From the NCBI GenBank assembly GCA_005883575.1, contig VBFH01000037.1, forward strand, positions 1 to 58,468: a stretch of 58,468 nt of DNA. Reading direction: 5' to 3'. The translations under genes and the position numbers were made by a program. Every line of letters starts with the position of its first letter. Position 1 is the first letter of the stretch. The DNA comes from Chloroflexota bacterium. Lineage in GTDB: Bacteria > Chloroflexota > Dormibacteria > Dormibacterales > Dormibacteraceae. Below the pieces are notes generated by a model. That model saw only the letters and a program-made list of their open reading frames with translations, had not been told where the DNA came from and ran no database searches. Shown one piece after another: positions 34,532 through 42,688 of this stretch.

Positions 34532-35323
34532 GTGACTCGGAGCGCTCGGGCGCTGTTCACGACCCTCGGTTTTGCCGCCCTCGCCATCGCTCTCAGCTCT
34601 TGTGGAGTGGGCGGTTTGAGCCCAATTTTTCCGGAGCCGGTTTCTCCGAACGGCCAGGGCATCTACAACACCTACATCGGCATCTCGATCGTCGCCATCA
34701 TCGTCTTCGTCGGCGTCGAGGCCGCCCTGCTGTGGGTGGTGCTTCGCTACCGCCGCTCCACCCAGCCCGCGGGCTACGTGCCGCCGCAGGTGCACGGCCA
34801 TACCGGCCTGGAGATCGCCTGGACGCTCGCCCCGCTGGTCATCGTGCTCGCGATCGCCGGCTACAGCTTCGCCGAGCTGCAGAAGGACTTCCAGCCGATC
34901 AGCCACTCGCAGATGCTGGTGGTGGTGAGCGGCCATCAGTTTGGCTGGGACTACGAGTACGAGAACGGAGTCGTCGTCCACCAGGAGGGCAGCCTCACGG
35001 CGGAGGTGCCGGCCTTTGTGGTGCCCACCAACACGCTCGTCAAGCTGCAGTTCCGAGGCACCGACGTCATCCACTCCTGGTGGGTGCCGGCGATCTCGGG
35101 CAAGACCGACGCGGTGCCCGGCTATGACAACTTCTCATGGCTGAAGATCGACAAGCCCGGCAAGTGGCGAGGCGAGTGCGCCGAGCTTTGCGGCACGGGT
35201 CATGCGTCGATGCAGATCATCGTTCAGGCCATGGACAAATCCGATTTCGACGCCTGGATGGCCAAGCAGAAAGAGTCCGGGGCGACCCCCTCAGGATCGC
35301 CTTCTCCGTCACCCAGTAAGTAG
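34532..35323 (+). CDS. ctaC: cytochrome c oxidase subunit II, lipoprotein form
   Basis: Subunit of 263 residues from GTG 34532. A lipobox (ALSSC) near residue 20 gives a lipid-anchored start. Two membrane helices (IGISIVAIIVFVGVEAALLWVV; IAWTLAPLVIVLAIAGYSF) precede the CuA cupredoxin domain. CuA ligands are the His in DVIHSWWVP and CAELCGTGHASM (two Cys, Glu carbonyl, His, Met). It accepts electrons at CuA for subunit I. The C-terminus ends in a Pro-Ser tail like that of the FKBP lipoprotein. 12 nt separate it from subunit I. Confidence 0.95.
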   Translation: MTRSARALFTTLGFAALAIALSSCGVGGLSPIFPEPVSPNGQGIYNTYIGISIVAIIVFVGVEAALLWVVLRYRRSTQPAGYVPPQVHGHTGLEIAWTLAPLVIVLAIAGYSFAELQKDFQPISHSQMLVVVSGHQFGWDYEYENGVVVHQEGSLTAEVPAFVVPTNTLVKLQFRGTDVIHSWWVPAISGKTDAVPGYDNFSWLKIDKPGKWRGECAELCGTGHASMQIIVQAMDKSDFDAWMAKQKESGATPSGSPSPSPSK

Positions 35324-35335
35324 GATAAGAACCGG

Positions 35336-36994
35336 ATGGCTACCACTGTCCTCCCGCGGCCCAAAGCCTACGACGACACATTCTTCAAGCCGATCAGCAT
35401 CTGGCTGACGACCACCGATCACAAGCTGATCGGCATCATGTACATGGTCACGGCGATGATCAGCTTCGTCATCGGCGGGATCTTCGCGCTGATCATCCGG
35501 CTGCAGCTTTCACAGCCCAACCTGCGACTGGTCGACGACTCGACCTACAACCAGCTGATCTCGGCGCACGGCGTGACGATGATCTTCTTCTTCGTCACCA
35601 TCTTCGTCACCGGGATCGCCAACTACATGGTCCCGATCATGGTCGGCGCGCGCGACATGGCGTTCCCGCGGGTGAACCTGCTGGGCTTCTGGCTGATACC
35701 GGTCTCGATCATCCTGTACTACTGCGGCTTCTTCACCGGGCACGCGCTCGACGCGGGCTGGACCGGCTACGCGCCGCTGACCGAGAAGGCGTACCAGAGC
35801 CACAGCCTCGGTGTCGACTTCTGGGCCATGAGCATCATCGTCTGGGCGATCAGCGGCATCATGGCCTCGACCAACTTTCTGACAACCATCGTGGCCCTGC
35901 GCGCGCCCGGCATGCGGTTCTCGCGCCTGCCGCTGTTCGTGTGGGCGCAGATCTCGACCTCGATCCTCCTGCTCGTGGTCGGCGCGCCGCTCGCGGCGGC
36001 GATGATCCTGCTCGAGTTCGACCGCCAGCTCGGCACGCAGTTCTTCACCACCTCGGGCCGGCCGGTGCTCTATCAGCACCTCTTCTGGTTCTTCGGTCAT
36101 CCCGAGGTCTACGTGATGATCCTGCCCGCATTCGGAATGATCTCGGAGATCGTCCCGGTGTTTGCGCGCAAACCGATCTTCGGATACATGTCGATGGTGG
36201 CGGCCCTGTTCGGGATCGTGTTCCTGTCGATGACCGTGTGGGCGCACCACATGTTCACGGTCGGCATGAACACTTATGTGGAAGGCTTCTTCATGTTGAT
36301 GACGATGCTGATCGCGGTCCCGACCGGCATCAAGTTCTTCAACTGGATCGCGACCGCTTGGTGGGGATCGATCGACTTCACCGTGCCCATCAAGTTCGTC
36401 TTCGGCTTCTTGGCGACGTTTCTCATCGGCGGCATCACCGGCATCTACCTTGCGTCAGTGCCAGTGGACACCCAGCTGCACCAGTCGTACTTCGTGGTCG
36501 CGCACCTTCACTACGTGCTCTTCGGCGGGAGCGTATTCGCCATCTTCGCGGGCATCTACTACTGGTTCCCCAAGATCACCGGGCGATTGCTTAACCGGAC
36601 GCTCGGCGAATGGCATTTCTGGACCACGTTCATCGGCTTCAACGGCACCTTCCTGATCATGCACACGCTCGGCCTCGAGGGCATGCCGCGGCGCATCTGG
36701 ACCTACTCCAACGAGGCCTGGGCGGCGACCAACATCATCATCACCATCTCGTCGTTCCTGATCGCGTTCTCAGTGCTCTTGTTCCTGATCAACATCGTCC
36801 ACAGCTGGAATCAAGGCGAGATCGCCGGCAACGACCCATGGCAGGGCAACACCCTCGAGTGGGCGACGACCTCTCCCCCGCCGCCGTACAACTTCGAGCG
36901 CGTGCCGCCGGTCCGCAGCTTCATGCCGGTCCGCGACCTGCGCGAATCAGGCGAGCTCATCGAGGAGCCGCCGGTCGTTCCAGCCCTTGTGTAG
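35336..36994 (+). CDS. ctaD: cytochrome c oxidase subunit I (aa3-type)
   Basis: Catalytic subunit of 552 residues with twelve helices. Motifs are TTDHKLIGIMYM, ISAHGVTMIFFF (low-spin heme His), WFFGHPEVYVMILP (CuB His and cross-linked Tyr), VWAHHMFTVG (two CuB His) and VAHLHYVLFGG (both heme-a His). These fit the A-family proton-pumping oxidases. Reduces O2 to water with electrons from subunit II. ATG start. Confidence 0.97.
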   Translation: MATTVLPRPKAYDDTFFKPISIWLTTTDHKLIGIMYMVTAMISFVIGGIFALIIRLQLSQPNLRLVDDSTYNQLISAHGVTMIFFFVTIFVTGIANYMVPIMVGARDMAFPRVNLLGFWLIPVSIILYYCGFFTGHALDAGWTGYAPLTEKAYQSHSLGVDFWAMSIIVWAISGIMASTNFLTTIVALRAPGMRFSRLPLFVWAQISTSILLLVVGAPLAAAMILLEFDRQLGTQFFTTSGRPVLYQHLFWFFGHPEVYVMILPAFGMISEIVPVFARKPIFGYMSMVAALFGIVFLSMTVWAHHMFTVGMNTYVEGFFMLMTMLIAVPTGIKFFNWIATAWWGSIDFTVPIKFVFGFLATFLIGGITGIYLASVPVDTQLHQSYFVVAHLHYVLFGGSVFAIFAGIYYWFPKITGRLLNRTLGEWHFWTTFIGFNGTFLIMHTLGLEGMPRRIWTYSNEAWAATNIIITISSFLIAFSVLLFLINIVHSWNQGEIAGNDPWQGNTLEWATTSPPPPYNFERVPPVRSFMPVRDLRESGELIEEPPVVPALV

Positions 36995-37003
36995 CCCAGC
37001 CCT

Positions 37004-37501
37004 CTAGATCGTTTCTTGCCCGGCGTCAGGGTGGCGCAGGGTTTCGAGACCGGATGCAGCAGACCAGCGCATCATTCGCCGGTCCTTGCCGAAGCTGATG
37101 AAGCCGGCGCGCTCGATGTCGACCGCGAACACGTGATAAGGCTCGGTCGGGCGCCAGTTGATCGCGGCTTCCTGAGCGTCCTCGAGCGCCTGTTTGCGAG
37201 GGCGATCGTGAATCGCGATTGCACGGCCGTACAGCTTGAGATCGCCGAAGGGAGCGTCATGGTGGGCCTGGGGCGTGGCGAGGCTGATGCGCGGATCGCG
37301 CTGCAGGTCGAGGGCCTTTTTTGACTGCCACATCATGCCGAGCATCAAGTCGCCGTCGACGACGTAGGCCTCGCATGGACTTATGCGCGGCCAGCCGTCG
37401 GCTCGGTTGGTGGCGAGGATCAGGATCCCCGTGTCGCGGAGGCGCTCTGCGGCGAACGAGGCGAGCTCAGGCGCGGCGGCCGAGAACTCCAGCCAGTTCA
37501 G
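37004..37501 (-). CDS. pyridoxamine 5'-phosphate oxidase-family protein, CTG start
   Basis: FMN-binding split-barrel family protein of about 165 residues. Family features begin well before the first ordinary start (TTG 37348, which would give only 114 residues): LNWLEFSAAAPELASFAAER, ILATNRADGWPRISPCEAYV, then LMLGMMWQSKKALDLQRDPR. Between the upstream stop and TTG 37348 the frame contains no ATG, GTG or TTG, but a CTG at 37501 overlaps the stop of the small upstream gene (CTGA). That is the most likely start, by coupling. The family includes FMN- and F420-dependent oxidoreductases and heme-binding proteins; substrate unknown. Confidence 0.8.
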   Translation of the reverse strand: MNWLEFSAAAPELASFAAERLRDTGILILATNRADGWPRISPCEAYVVDGDLMLGMMWQSKKALDLQRDPRISLATPQAHHDAPFGDLKLYGRAIAIHDRPRKQALEDAQEAAINWRPTEPYHVFAVDIERAGFISFGKDRRMMRWSAASGLETLRHPDAGQETI

Positions 37502-37668
37502 TGGTGCTCGCGGGCGGCCTCGCTCTCGACGGCTTCTTCAGCGGCGCGGTTGCGAGCATCGCCGCGCAGGACCCACCAGCCGAGCCCGGCCACGCCCAGC
37601 GCAGCGACGAGGAATGTGACGCTCATCCACAACCAGGCTGGCACCCATTCTCCGGCGAGGTAAACCAC
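37498..37668 (-). CDS. small single-helix membrane protein (56 aa)
   Basis: GTG-initiated frame of 56 residues, too short for many gene callers. One helix, VTFLVAALGVAGLGWWVL, is followed by a charged tail (GDARNRAAEEAVESEAAREHH). The stop TGA overlaps the probable CTG start of the PPOX-family gene. The TTG start of the divergent MarP-like protease lies 57 nt away. Function unknown; could be a small subunit or anchor. Confidence 0.6.
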   Translation of the reverse strand: MVYLAGEWVPAWLWMSVTFLVAALGVAGLGWWVLRGDARNRAAEEAVESEAAREHH

Positions 37669-37725
37669 GGCTCAATTATCGCGGAGCCAGATTCGCCGGT
37701 TAGGGTTGTTACTAGGTATAGCCCC

Positions 37726-38907
37726 TTGATCAACCTGATCGATCTCCTGATCGTGATCGCGGCCCTGATCGGGCTCGCGAACGGCTACCGCCGCGGATTC
37801 TGGCTTTCGCTGGCGCAGTACACCGGCCTGCTCGTGGGCGTGCTCCTTGGCGCCGCTTCGGCCCGATACGTGCTCGACTACCTGCATATCAACAACGCGA
37901 GCGCGCGACCGCTCGGCGCGGCGCTCGTCTTGGTCATCGGTGGGAGTCTCGGTTCGAGCATCGGCTTTGCGGTCGGAGAGCCGATCCGACGCAAGATCCT
38001 GCGCACCGGCATCCACACATCCACCGACTCGGTGGCCGGCGCCGCGCTCTCCGCGTTTGCGGTTCTCGTCATGTGCTGGTTTCTCGGTTTGAGCTTTTCG
38101 CGCGGCCCGGTGCTCGAGATCGCCCAGCAGATCCAGCGGTCGGTCGTTCTCCGCGGCATGGACTCCATCGCCCCGCGGCCTCCCGCCCTTCTCGCCAACG
38201 TGGCCCAGGTCCTCGCCGGAGTGCAGTTCCCGCCGGTGTTCGCGGGACTCGAGCCGACCCTTCCCGGAGCGCTCCCGATTCCCGCGTCCGTCGACACGCC
38301 CGGGGTGAACCACACCGCCCAGACGGTGGTCAAGGTTTCCAGCATCGGGTGCGGCGGCATCGTTACGGGCAGCGGCTTTCCGGTGGGCAGCGGCTACGTG
38401 GTGACCAACGCGCATGTGGTGTCGGGCACCGCGTCGCATTCGATCACCAAGCCCGACGGCACCGCCATCCACGCCGAGGTCGTTTTCTTCGATCCCGAGC
38501 GCGACGTCGCCGTGCTCCTGGCACCTGGCTACCCGGCTCCCGGCGTGACCTTCGGTCCGGCTCAGCGGGGAACCCAGGCGGCGGTTATCGGGTATCCGGG
38601 CGGAGGCTCCGAAAAGATCGTGCCCGCGGTGGTTGACGGCTCGGTCGCGGCGCAGGGCCGCGACATCTACAACGAGAACTTCGTCACGCGTCAGATCTAT
38701 GTCCTTCAGGCGAGCGTCCATCCCGGCAACTCGGGCGGTCCGGTGATCGACCTGCAGGGACGCGTGCTGGGTATGGTCTTCGCGACCTCGGCGAGCGAGC
38801 CGAACCAGGCTTACGCGCTCACCGACGACGAGATCTCATCGGACATCCGCGACGCCGAAGCCACTCAAACCCCCAAAGACACGAGCCGCTACGAGTGCGC
38901 CGCCTAA
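37726..38907 (+). CDS. MarP-like membrane serine protease (CvpA domain + trypsin)
   Basis: Protease of 393 residues from TTG 37726 (TAGG about 9 nt upstream; the frame extends further left but has no other plausible start). Four N-terminal membrane helices form a CvpA-like domain (LINLIDLLIVIAALIGLANG onwards). The protease domain (about 200-385) has the triad His in VTNAHVVSG, Asp in ERDVAVL and Ser in HPGNSGGP. MarP of mycobacteria has this architecture and protects against acid by cleaving a peptidoglycan hydrolase. A periplasmic or extracytoplasmic stress role is likely here. Confidence 0.88.
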   Translation: MINLIDLLIVIAALIGLANGYRRGFWLSLAQYTGLLVGVLLGAASARYVLDYLHINNASARPLGAALVLVIGGSLGSSIGFAVGEPIRRKILRTGIHTSTDSVAGAALSAFAVLVMCWFLGLSFSRGPVLEIAQQIQRSVVLRGMDSIAPRPPALLANVAQVLAGVQFPPVFAGLEPTLPGALPIPASVDTPGVNHTAQTVVKVSSIGCGGIVTGSGFPVGSGYVVTNAHVVSGTASHSITKPDGTAIHAEVVFFDPERDVAVLLAPGYPAPGVTFGPAQRGTQAAVIGYPGGGSEKIVPAVVDGSVAAQGRDIYNENFVTRQIYVLQASVHPGNSGGPVIDLQGRVLGMVFATSASEPNQAYALTDDEISSDIRDAEATQTPKDTSRYECAA

Positions 38908-38995
38908 CGCAGAAGAGGGAACCATGCGACATATCGCGGCCGTCGAGAAACGCAGGTCGCGGCCGGGCGAAGCTCGGCCGCCAATGCACTGTCCG

Positions 38996-39169
38996 TCAGG
39001 CGTTTTCTGAGTCTGGTTTCGCTTCTTCGATCAGCATGACCGGGATCCCATCGACGATCGGATAGAGTACCCGGCACGTCGGGCATCGCAGCTGGTCAGG
39101 CTCTTTGAGCTCGACCTTGGTGTGGCACTTCGGGCACGCAAGGATTTCGAGCAGTTCTTGAGAGATCAC
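38996..39169 (-). CDS. Trm112/UPF0434-like zinc-ribbon protein (57 aa)
   Basis: GTG-initiated 57-residue protein. Two CxxC motifs lie in LEILACPKCHTKVELKE and LRCPTCRVLYPIVDGIPVML. The pattern ILACPxC...CxxCxxxYPIxDGIPxML is the Trm112-like family (UPF0434/YcaR), which in eukaryotes and archaea activates methyltransferases. The bacterial function is not settled. It lies alone between the MarP-like gene and the DUF5671 gene. Confidence 0.85.
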   Translation of the reverse strand: MISQELLEILACPKCHTKVELKEPDQLRCPTCRVLYPIVDGIPVMLIEEAKPDSENA

Positions 39170-39195
39170 GCGCGCATGGTAGTACGGTTTGCGCC

Positions 39196-40839
39196 GTGAT
39201 TCTGAGGCGCCTCTACCTCTACCTGGTCAGCGCGGCGGCTCTTGTCGTGCTCGCGGCCGGAATCGTCCTGCTGGGGGGCACGATCCTGCTGTTCGTCTTC
39301 AACGATCCCAGCGCGGAAGCCAGCCGCGGGTCGCTCGCGATCTTCACCGCGATGATCTTGGTGGGGCTGCCGGTTTGGGGCGTGCACTTCGGTTTCGCTC
39401 AGCGATTTACTACGCGCGATCCGTTCGAGCGTTCATCAGCGCTGCGGCGCCTCTACGTCTACTGGGCCTGCCTGGCGAGCTCGATCGCGGCGATGGTGGC
39501 CCTCAACTTCGCGCTCGTTCAGCTGCTCATGCCGGTGTTCGACGGCCAGCCGTTCAACCCGCTGACAGCTTCGGAGCTGGGATGGGCCACGATCGTGTTC
39601 GCGGCGATCTGGGGCCTCCACTTCTACATCGCGTCGAAAGATCGCGCCGCGGCCGGCGAAGAGGGCGCGTCCTCCACGCTCCGGCGCTGGTACATGTACA
39701 TCGCGCTGCTCGCCGGCCTCGTGACCATGCTGGGTGGAGTCGCAGCCCTGCTCCAGGTCGGCTGGACCGACATCTTCAGCCCCCTGCCGCGCAACATCTA
39801 TCTGTCCGGGCCCGCCGGTTTGACTCTCGCCGGCGCGGTGCTGTGGTCGGTGCACGCGCGGACGATCGCGGTGAACCACATCGCCGAGGACCGGCACTCG
39901 ACGCTGCGTGCGCTCGAGGGCTTCATTGCCGTCGCCTTCAGCATCGCGATCGCCCTCTTCGGTGCGACGCAGATCCTCTACTACGCGCTCGCCCGAGCGC
40001 TCGGTGTCGACAACCCGGGCGGAGCCGGGACCAACGTGCTTGCCGCCATGGCCGGCCCCGGCTCGCAGCTGTTGGTGTACGGCGTCGCGTGGTTCCTGGT
40101 CAGACGCCGCCTGGCTCGCGATGCAGGCACTCAGGAGGCGGATCGCCAGGCCGGAGTCCGGCGGCTGTACACCAACCTGGCTTCGCTGATCTCGCTGGGC
40201 GCGTGGGCCTTCGGGGCCGGCAGCCTCCTGTGGGTCCTCGCGGAACAGCTCGAAGCGCCGCTCATCGGCGTCAAAGCCGGCGACTGGAAAGACCCGCTCA
40301 GCCTGGCCGTCACGCTCCTGATCGTCGGCGCTGCCGTCTGGGCGGCGCACTGGCGGCCTGCCCCGTGGGCCGCCGACCGCCAGTCGCTCAGCCGCAAGCT
40401 CTACGTCTGGGCGGCGCTGCTCGGCAGCGTGCTGGCGGTGCTGGCGAGTGGTGTGGGCATGATCAACGCCGTCCTGCGACAGGCGTTCAGCGCGCGTCCG
40501 AAGCTCGACGACCCGGCCAACCTCGACTTCGGGCACTTCCTGGCCGTGCTCGTGGTCGCCGCCGGCGTCGGTTTCTATCACTGGCGCGTGCTCCGCGCTG
40601 ACGCTGCCGCGCGACCCGCCAAGCCCGCCGCGGCGCCGGTGGCCAGGGTTGCGCTCGCCTCCACAGCCGTGCCGGCGGCAGCGGCCACGGCGCCCGAGAC
40701 GCTCGGCCCTCACACCCGCCGCTACACGCTCGTGGTCACGGACGCCACCGACGACGACGTCCACCAGGCCCTGTCCAGCCTGCCGCCCCAATCGAACTAC
40801 CACCTGACGCCAGCCGAACAAGCCGTTGACGGGCACTGA
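39196..40839 (+). CDS. DUF5671-repeat multi-pass membrane protein
   Basis: Membrane protein of 547 residues from GTG 39196. Five helices-plus-motif units are visible, each opening with an Arg-rich cytoplasmic turn: LRRLYLYLVS, LRRLYVYWAC, LRRWYMYIAL, VRRLYTNLAS and SRKLYVWAAL. This is the DUF5671 repeat. An Ala/Pro-rich linker (about 470-500) leads to a short soluble end (RRYTLVVTDATDDDVHQALSSL). Fourteen or so helices in all. Function unknown. The end overlaps the DUF1684 gene by 14 nt. Confidence 0.75.
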   Translation: MILRRLYLYLVSAAALVVLAAGIVLLGGTILLFVFNDPSAEASRGSLAIFTAMILVGLPVWGVHFGFAQRFTTRDPFERSSALRRLYVYWACLASSIAAMVALNFALVQLLMPVFDGQPFNPLTASELGWATIVFAAIWGLHFYIASKDRAAAGEEGASSTLRRWYMYIALLAGLVTMLGGVAALLQVGWTDIFSPLPRNIYLSGPAGLTLAGAVLWSVHARTIAVNHIAEDRHSTLRALEGFIAVAFSIAIALFGATQILYYALARALGVDNPGGAGTNVLAAMAGPGSQLLVYGVAWFLVRRRLARDAGTQEADRQAGVRRLYTNLASLISLGAWAFGAGSLLWVLAEQLEAPLIGVKAGDWKDPLSLAVTLLIVGAAVWAAHWRPAPWAADRQSLSRKLYVWAALLGSVLAVLASGVGMINAVLRQAFSARPKLDDPANLDFGHFLAVLVVAAGVGFYHWRVLRADAAARPAKPAAAPVARVALASTAVPAAAATAPETLGPHTRRYTLVVTDATDDDVHQALSSLPPQSNYHLTPAEQAVDGH

Positions 40840-41455
40840 GTCACAGGCCTACCTCGACCTCGTCGACTGGCGACGCCGAGTCGGCGACCTCTACCGGATC
40901 ACCGGTCCGGACGCGCTGACGCGGTTCCGGCGCGGTCGTGACGAGCTGTTCCGCACGCATCCCCAGTCGCCGATCGAACCCGAGGAGCGGAACTCGTTCC
41001 AGGGTCTGCGCTACTTCGATCCCGATCCTGCCTTTCGCGTCGGTGCTCGCCTCGAGCCCGGCGACGGAAGCGAGCTCGTCATCGACACCGGCGGCGAAGA
41101 CGGCGCGGTGCGGTACCGGCGCGTGGGCAGGTTTGTCTTCGACCTGGCCGGCGTGGAATGCGGACTGACGGTACTGAGCCTGGTTCAGTATGCGGGCGGT
41201 TTGTTCGTACCCTTTCGCGACCGCACCTCGGGCCATGAAACCTACGGCGGCGGACGCTACCTGTTCGACACCGCCAAGGACACCGACGGGCTCGTGCTCG
41301 AGATCAAGCCGGGTTCCACCGACGTCGTGATCGATTTCAACTTCGCGTACAACGCGTCATGCGCATACAGCCCGCGCTGGGCCTGCCCGCTGGCGCCGCC
41401 CGAGAACCATATGCCCGTCCCAGTGCCGGCCGGCGAGCAGGTCTACAAAACCTAG
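40826..41455 (+). CDS. DUF1684 family protein
   Basis: Soluble protein of 209 residues, TTG start overlapping the gene before. Characteristic blocks are YLDLVDWRRRVGDLYR, FVPFRDRTSG, YGGGRYLFDT, the DFNFAYNASCAYSPRWACPL region and PVPAGEQ. DUF1684 is widespread in Actinobacteria and Bacteroidota with no known activity. It ends with a 4-nt overlap with the convergent LLM gene. Confidence 0.9.
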   Translation: MTGTESQAYLDLVDWRRRVGDLYRITGPDALTRFRRGRDELFRTHPQSPIEPEERNSFQGLRYFDPDPAFRVGARLEPGDGSELVIDTGGEDGAVRYRRVGRFVFDLAGVECGLTVLSLVQYAGGLFVPFRDRTSGHETYGGGRYLFDTAKDTDGLVLEIKPGSTDVVIDFNFAYNASCAYSPRWACPLAPPENHMPVPVPAGEQVYKT

Positions 41456-42408
41456 GCCGGCACCGAGCTGCCGCGGAGCGTTCGGATCAGCTCGCCCGCG
41501 ATCGCGATCGCCTGCGGCGTCGGCAGGGTCTGATTGCTGAGCGTGAACCCGCCGAAACCGGCGTCGAGGTAGCGGCCCAGCATATCGGCCGCCTGCGGCA
41601 CGGTCACCGCCATCACCATCGCGCGCCGCTCGGCCGGAATCCTGTCCAACACAGGTTTGGCGTCCTTCTCGGTCTCGACCAGGACCAGGCCCATGCCAAT
41701 GGTCAGCAGAACCGACGACGGGTCGCGGCCCACGGCCTCGCAGTGCTGTTCGAAGACCTGCTTCTTGCGCTTCAACTCGTCGACCGGCCCGCCGAACCAA
41801 TGCCCGATGTCGCCGTGCCTCGCGAGCAGCCGCAGCGTTCGCTTTTCGCCGCCGCCCCCGACAAGGATCTTGGGTCCTCCTGACTGGACCGGCCGCGGGC
41901 TGTTGAGCGCGCGCTCGATCCGGTAGTACTTGCCCTCGAACGACGGCCGCTCTTGCGTGAACATCAGCTTCGTGATCGTCAGCGCCTCGTCGAGGCGATC
42001 CATGCGCTGGCCGATCGGCGGGTACGCGAATCCGTAACCGATGTGCTCAGCCTCGTTCCACGCTGCGCCGATGCCGAGGATCGCCCGGCCCTTGGAGATG
42101 ACGTCGAGCGTGGTCACCTCTTTGGCGACGAGGGCCGGGTTGCGATAGGTGACGCCGGTGACGAGCGTCCCGACCTTGATGCGCGATGTCTGGGCGGCGA
42201 TGCCCGCGAGCGTCGTATAGGCCTCGAGCATCGGCTCGGTCTCGGGACCGATGCCACCGATCTGATAGAAGTGGTCCATCACGGTGACGAGGTCGAAGCC
42301 CGCGACCTCGGCGGCGCGTGCGTTCTCGAGCACGCGGTCGAAGAGGCGATCATTGGGCACGCCGGGAAATGAGAAGTTGGGCATGTGAAAACCAAAGAAA
42401 GCAGCCAT
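41452..42408 (-). CDS. LLM-class F420-dependent oxidoreductase
   Basis: Luciferase-like monooxygenase-fold (TIM barrel) enzyme of 318 residues. Motifs are DLVTVMDHFYQIGG, AAQTSRIKVGTLVTG, YRNPALVAKEVTTLD, GRAILGIGAAWNEAEHIGYG and PKILVGGGGEKRTLRL, all typical of F420-dependent LLM-class proteins. Implies that the organism makes F420 or FMN-dependent LLM chemistry. Substrate unknown. ATG start, divergent from a small membrane-protein gene. Confidence 0.92.
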   Translation of the reverse strand: MAAFFGFHMPNFSFPGVPNDRLFDRVLENARAAEVAGFDLVTVMDHFYQIGGIGPETEPMLEAYTTLAGIAAQTSRIKVGTLVTGVTYRNPALVAKEVTTLDVISKGRAILGIGAAWNEAEHIGYGFAYPPIGQRMDRLDEALTITKLMFTQERPSFEGKYYRIERALNSPRPVQSGGPKILVGGGGEKRTLRLLARHGDIGHWFGGPVDELKRKKQVFEQHCEAVGRDPSSVLLTIGMGLVLVETEKDAKPVLDRIPAERRAMVMAVTVPQAADMLGRYLDAGFGGFTLSNQTLPTPQAIAIAGELIRTLRGSSVPA

Positions 42409-42451
42409 GTTTAGGAGAATACCGTCGGGCGGACTACCATTCCCCCGAGCG

Positions 42452-42646
42452 ATGAGGTGGAAGCTGGCCGGTGGGATCGGCCTCGCGTTTGTCGTCCTGA
42501 TCTACGGGACCGTGGCCGTCTTCGAGGCCTTCGACCGCAACTCTCACTCGGCCAGCGACACGATCCGGCCGTTCCTGATCACGATGGGTCCGGTGTGGGC
42601 GCTCTCGATCGCGGCCGCGAGGGTTTTGCTTCAGCGTTCGCGGTAG
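42452..42646 (+). CDS. small two-helix membrane protein (64 aa)
   Basis: From ATG 42452, 64 residues. Two helices, LAGGIGLAFVVLIYGTVAVFE and FLITMGPVWALSIAAARVL, separated by a polar turn (DRNSHSASDTIR). The open frame begins at 42407, but the first 15 residues look spurious. No family recognised. Confidence 0.5.
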   Translation: MRWKLAGGIGLAFVVLIYGTVAVFEAFDRNSHSASDTIRPFLITMGPVWALSIAAARVLLQRSR

Positions 42647-42688
42647 TCGCTCAACGCACGCCATAGATAGAATTTGTAGCGTTTGGCC

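Noticed and set aside
37321-37725. N-terminal extension of the MarP-like protease
   Set aside because: Arg/Pro-rich shadow of the PPOX and small membrane genes on the other strand; the CvpA helices start at 37726.
39436-40836. 466-codon open frame antisense to the DUF5671 gene
   Set aside because: Shadow of a hydrophobic-repeat gene; no protein family character and no ribosome site.
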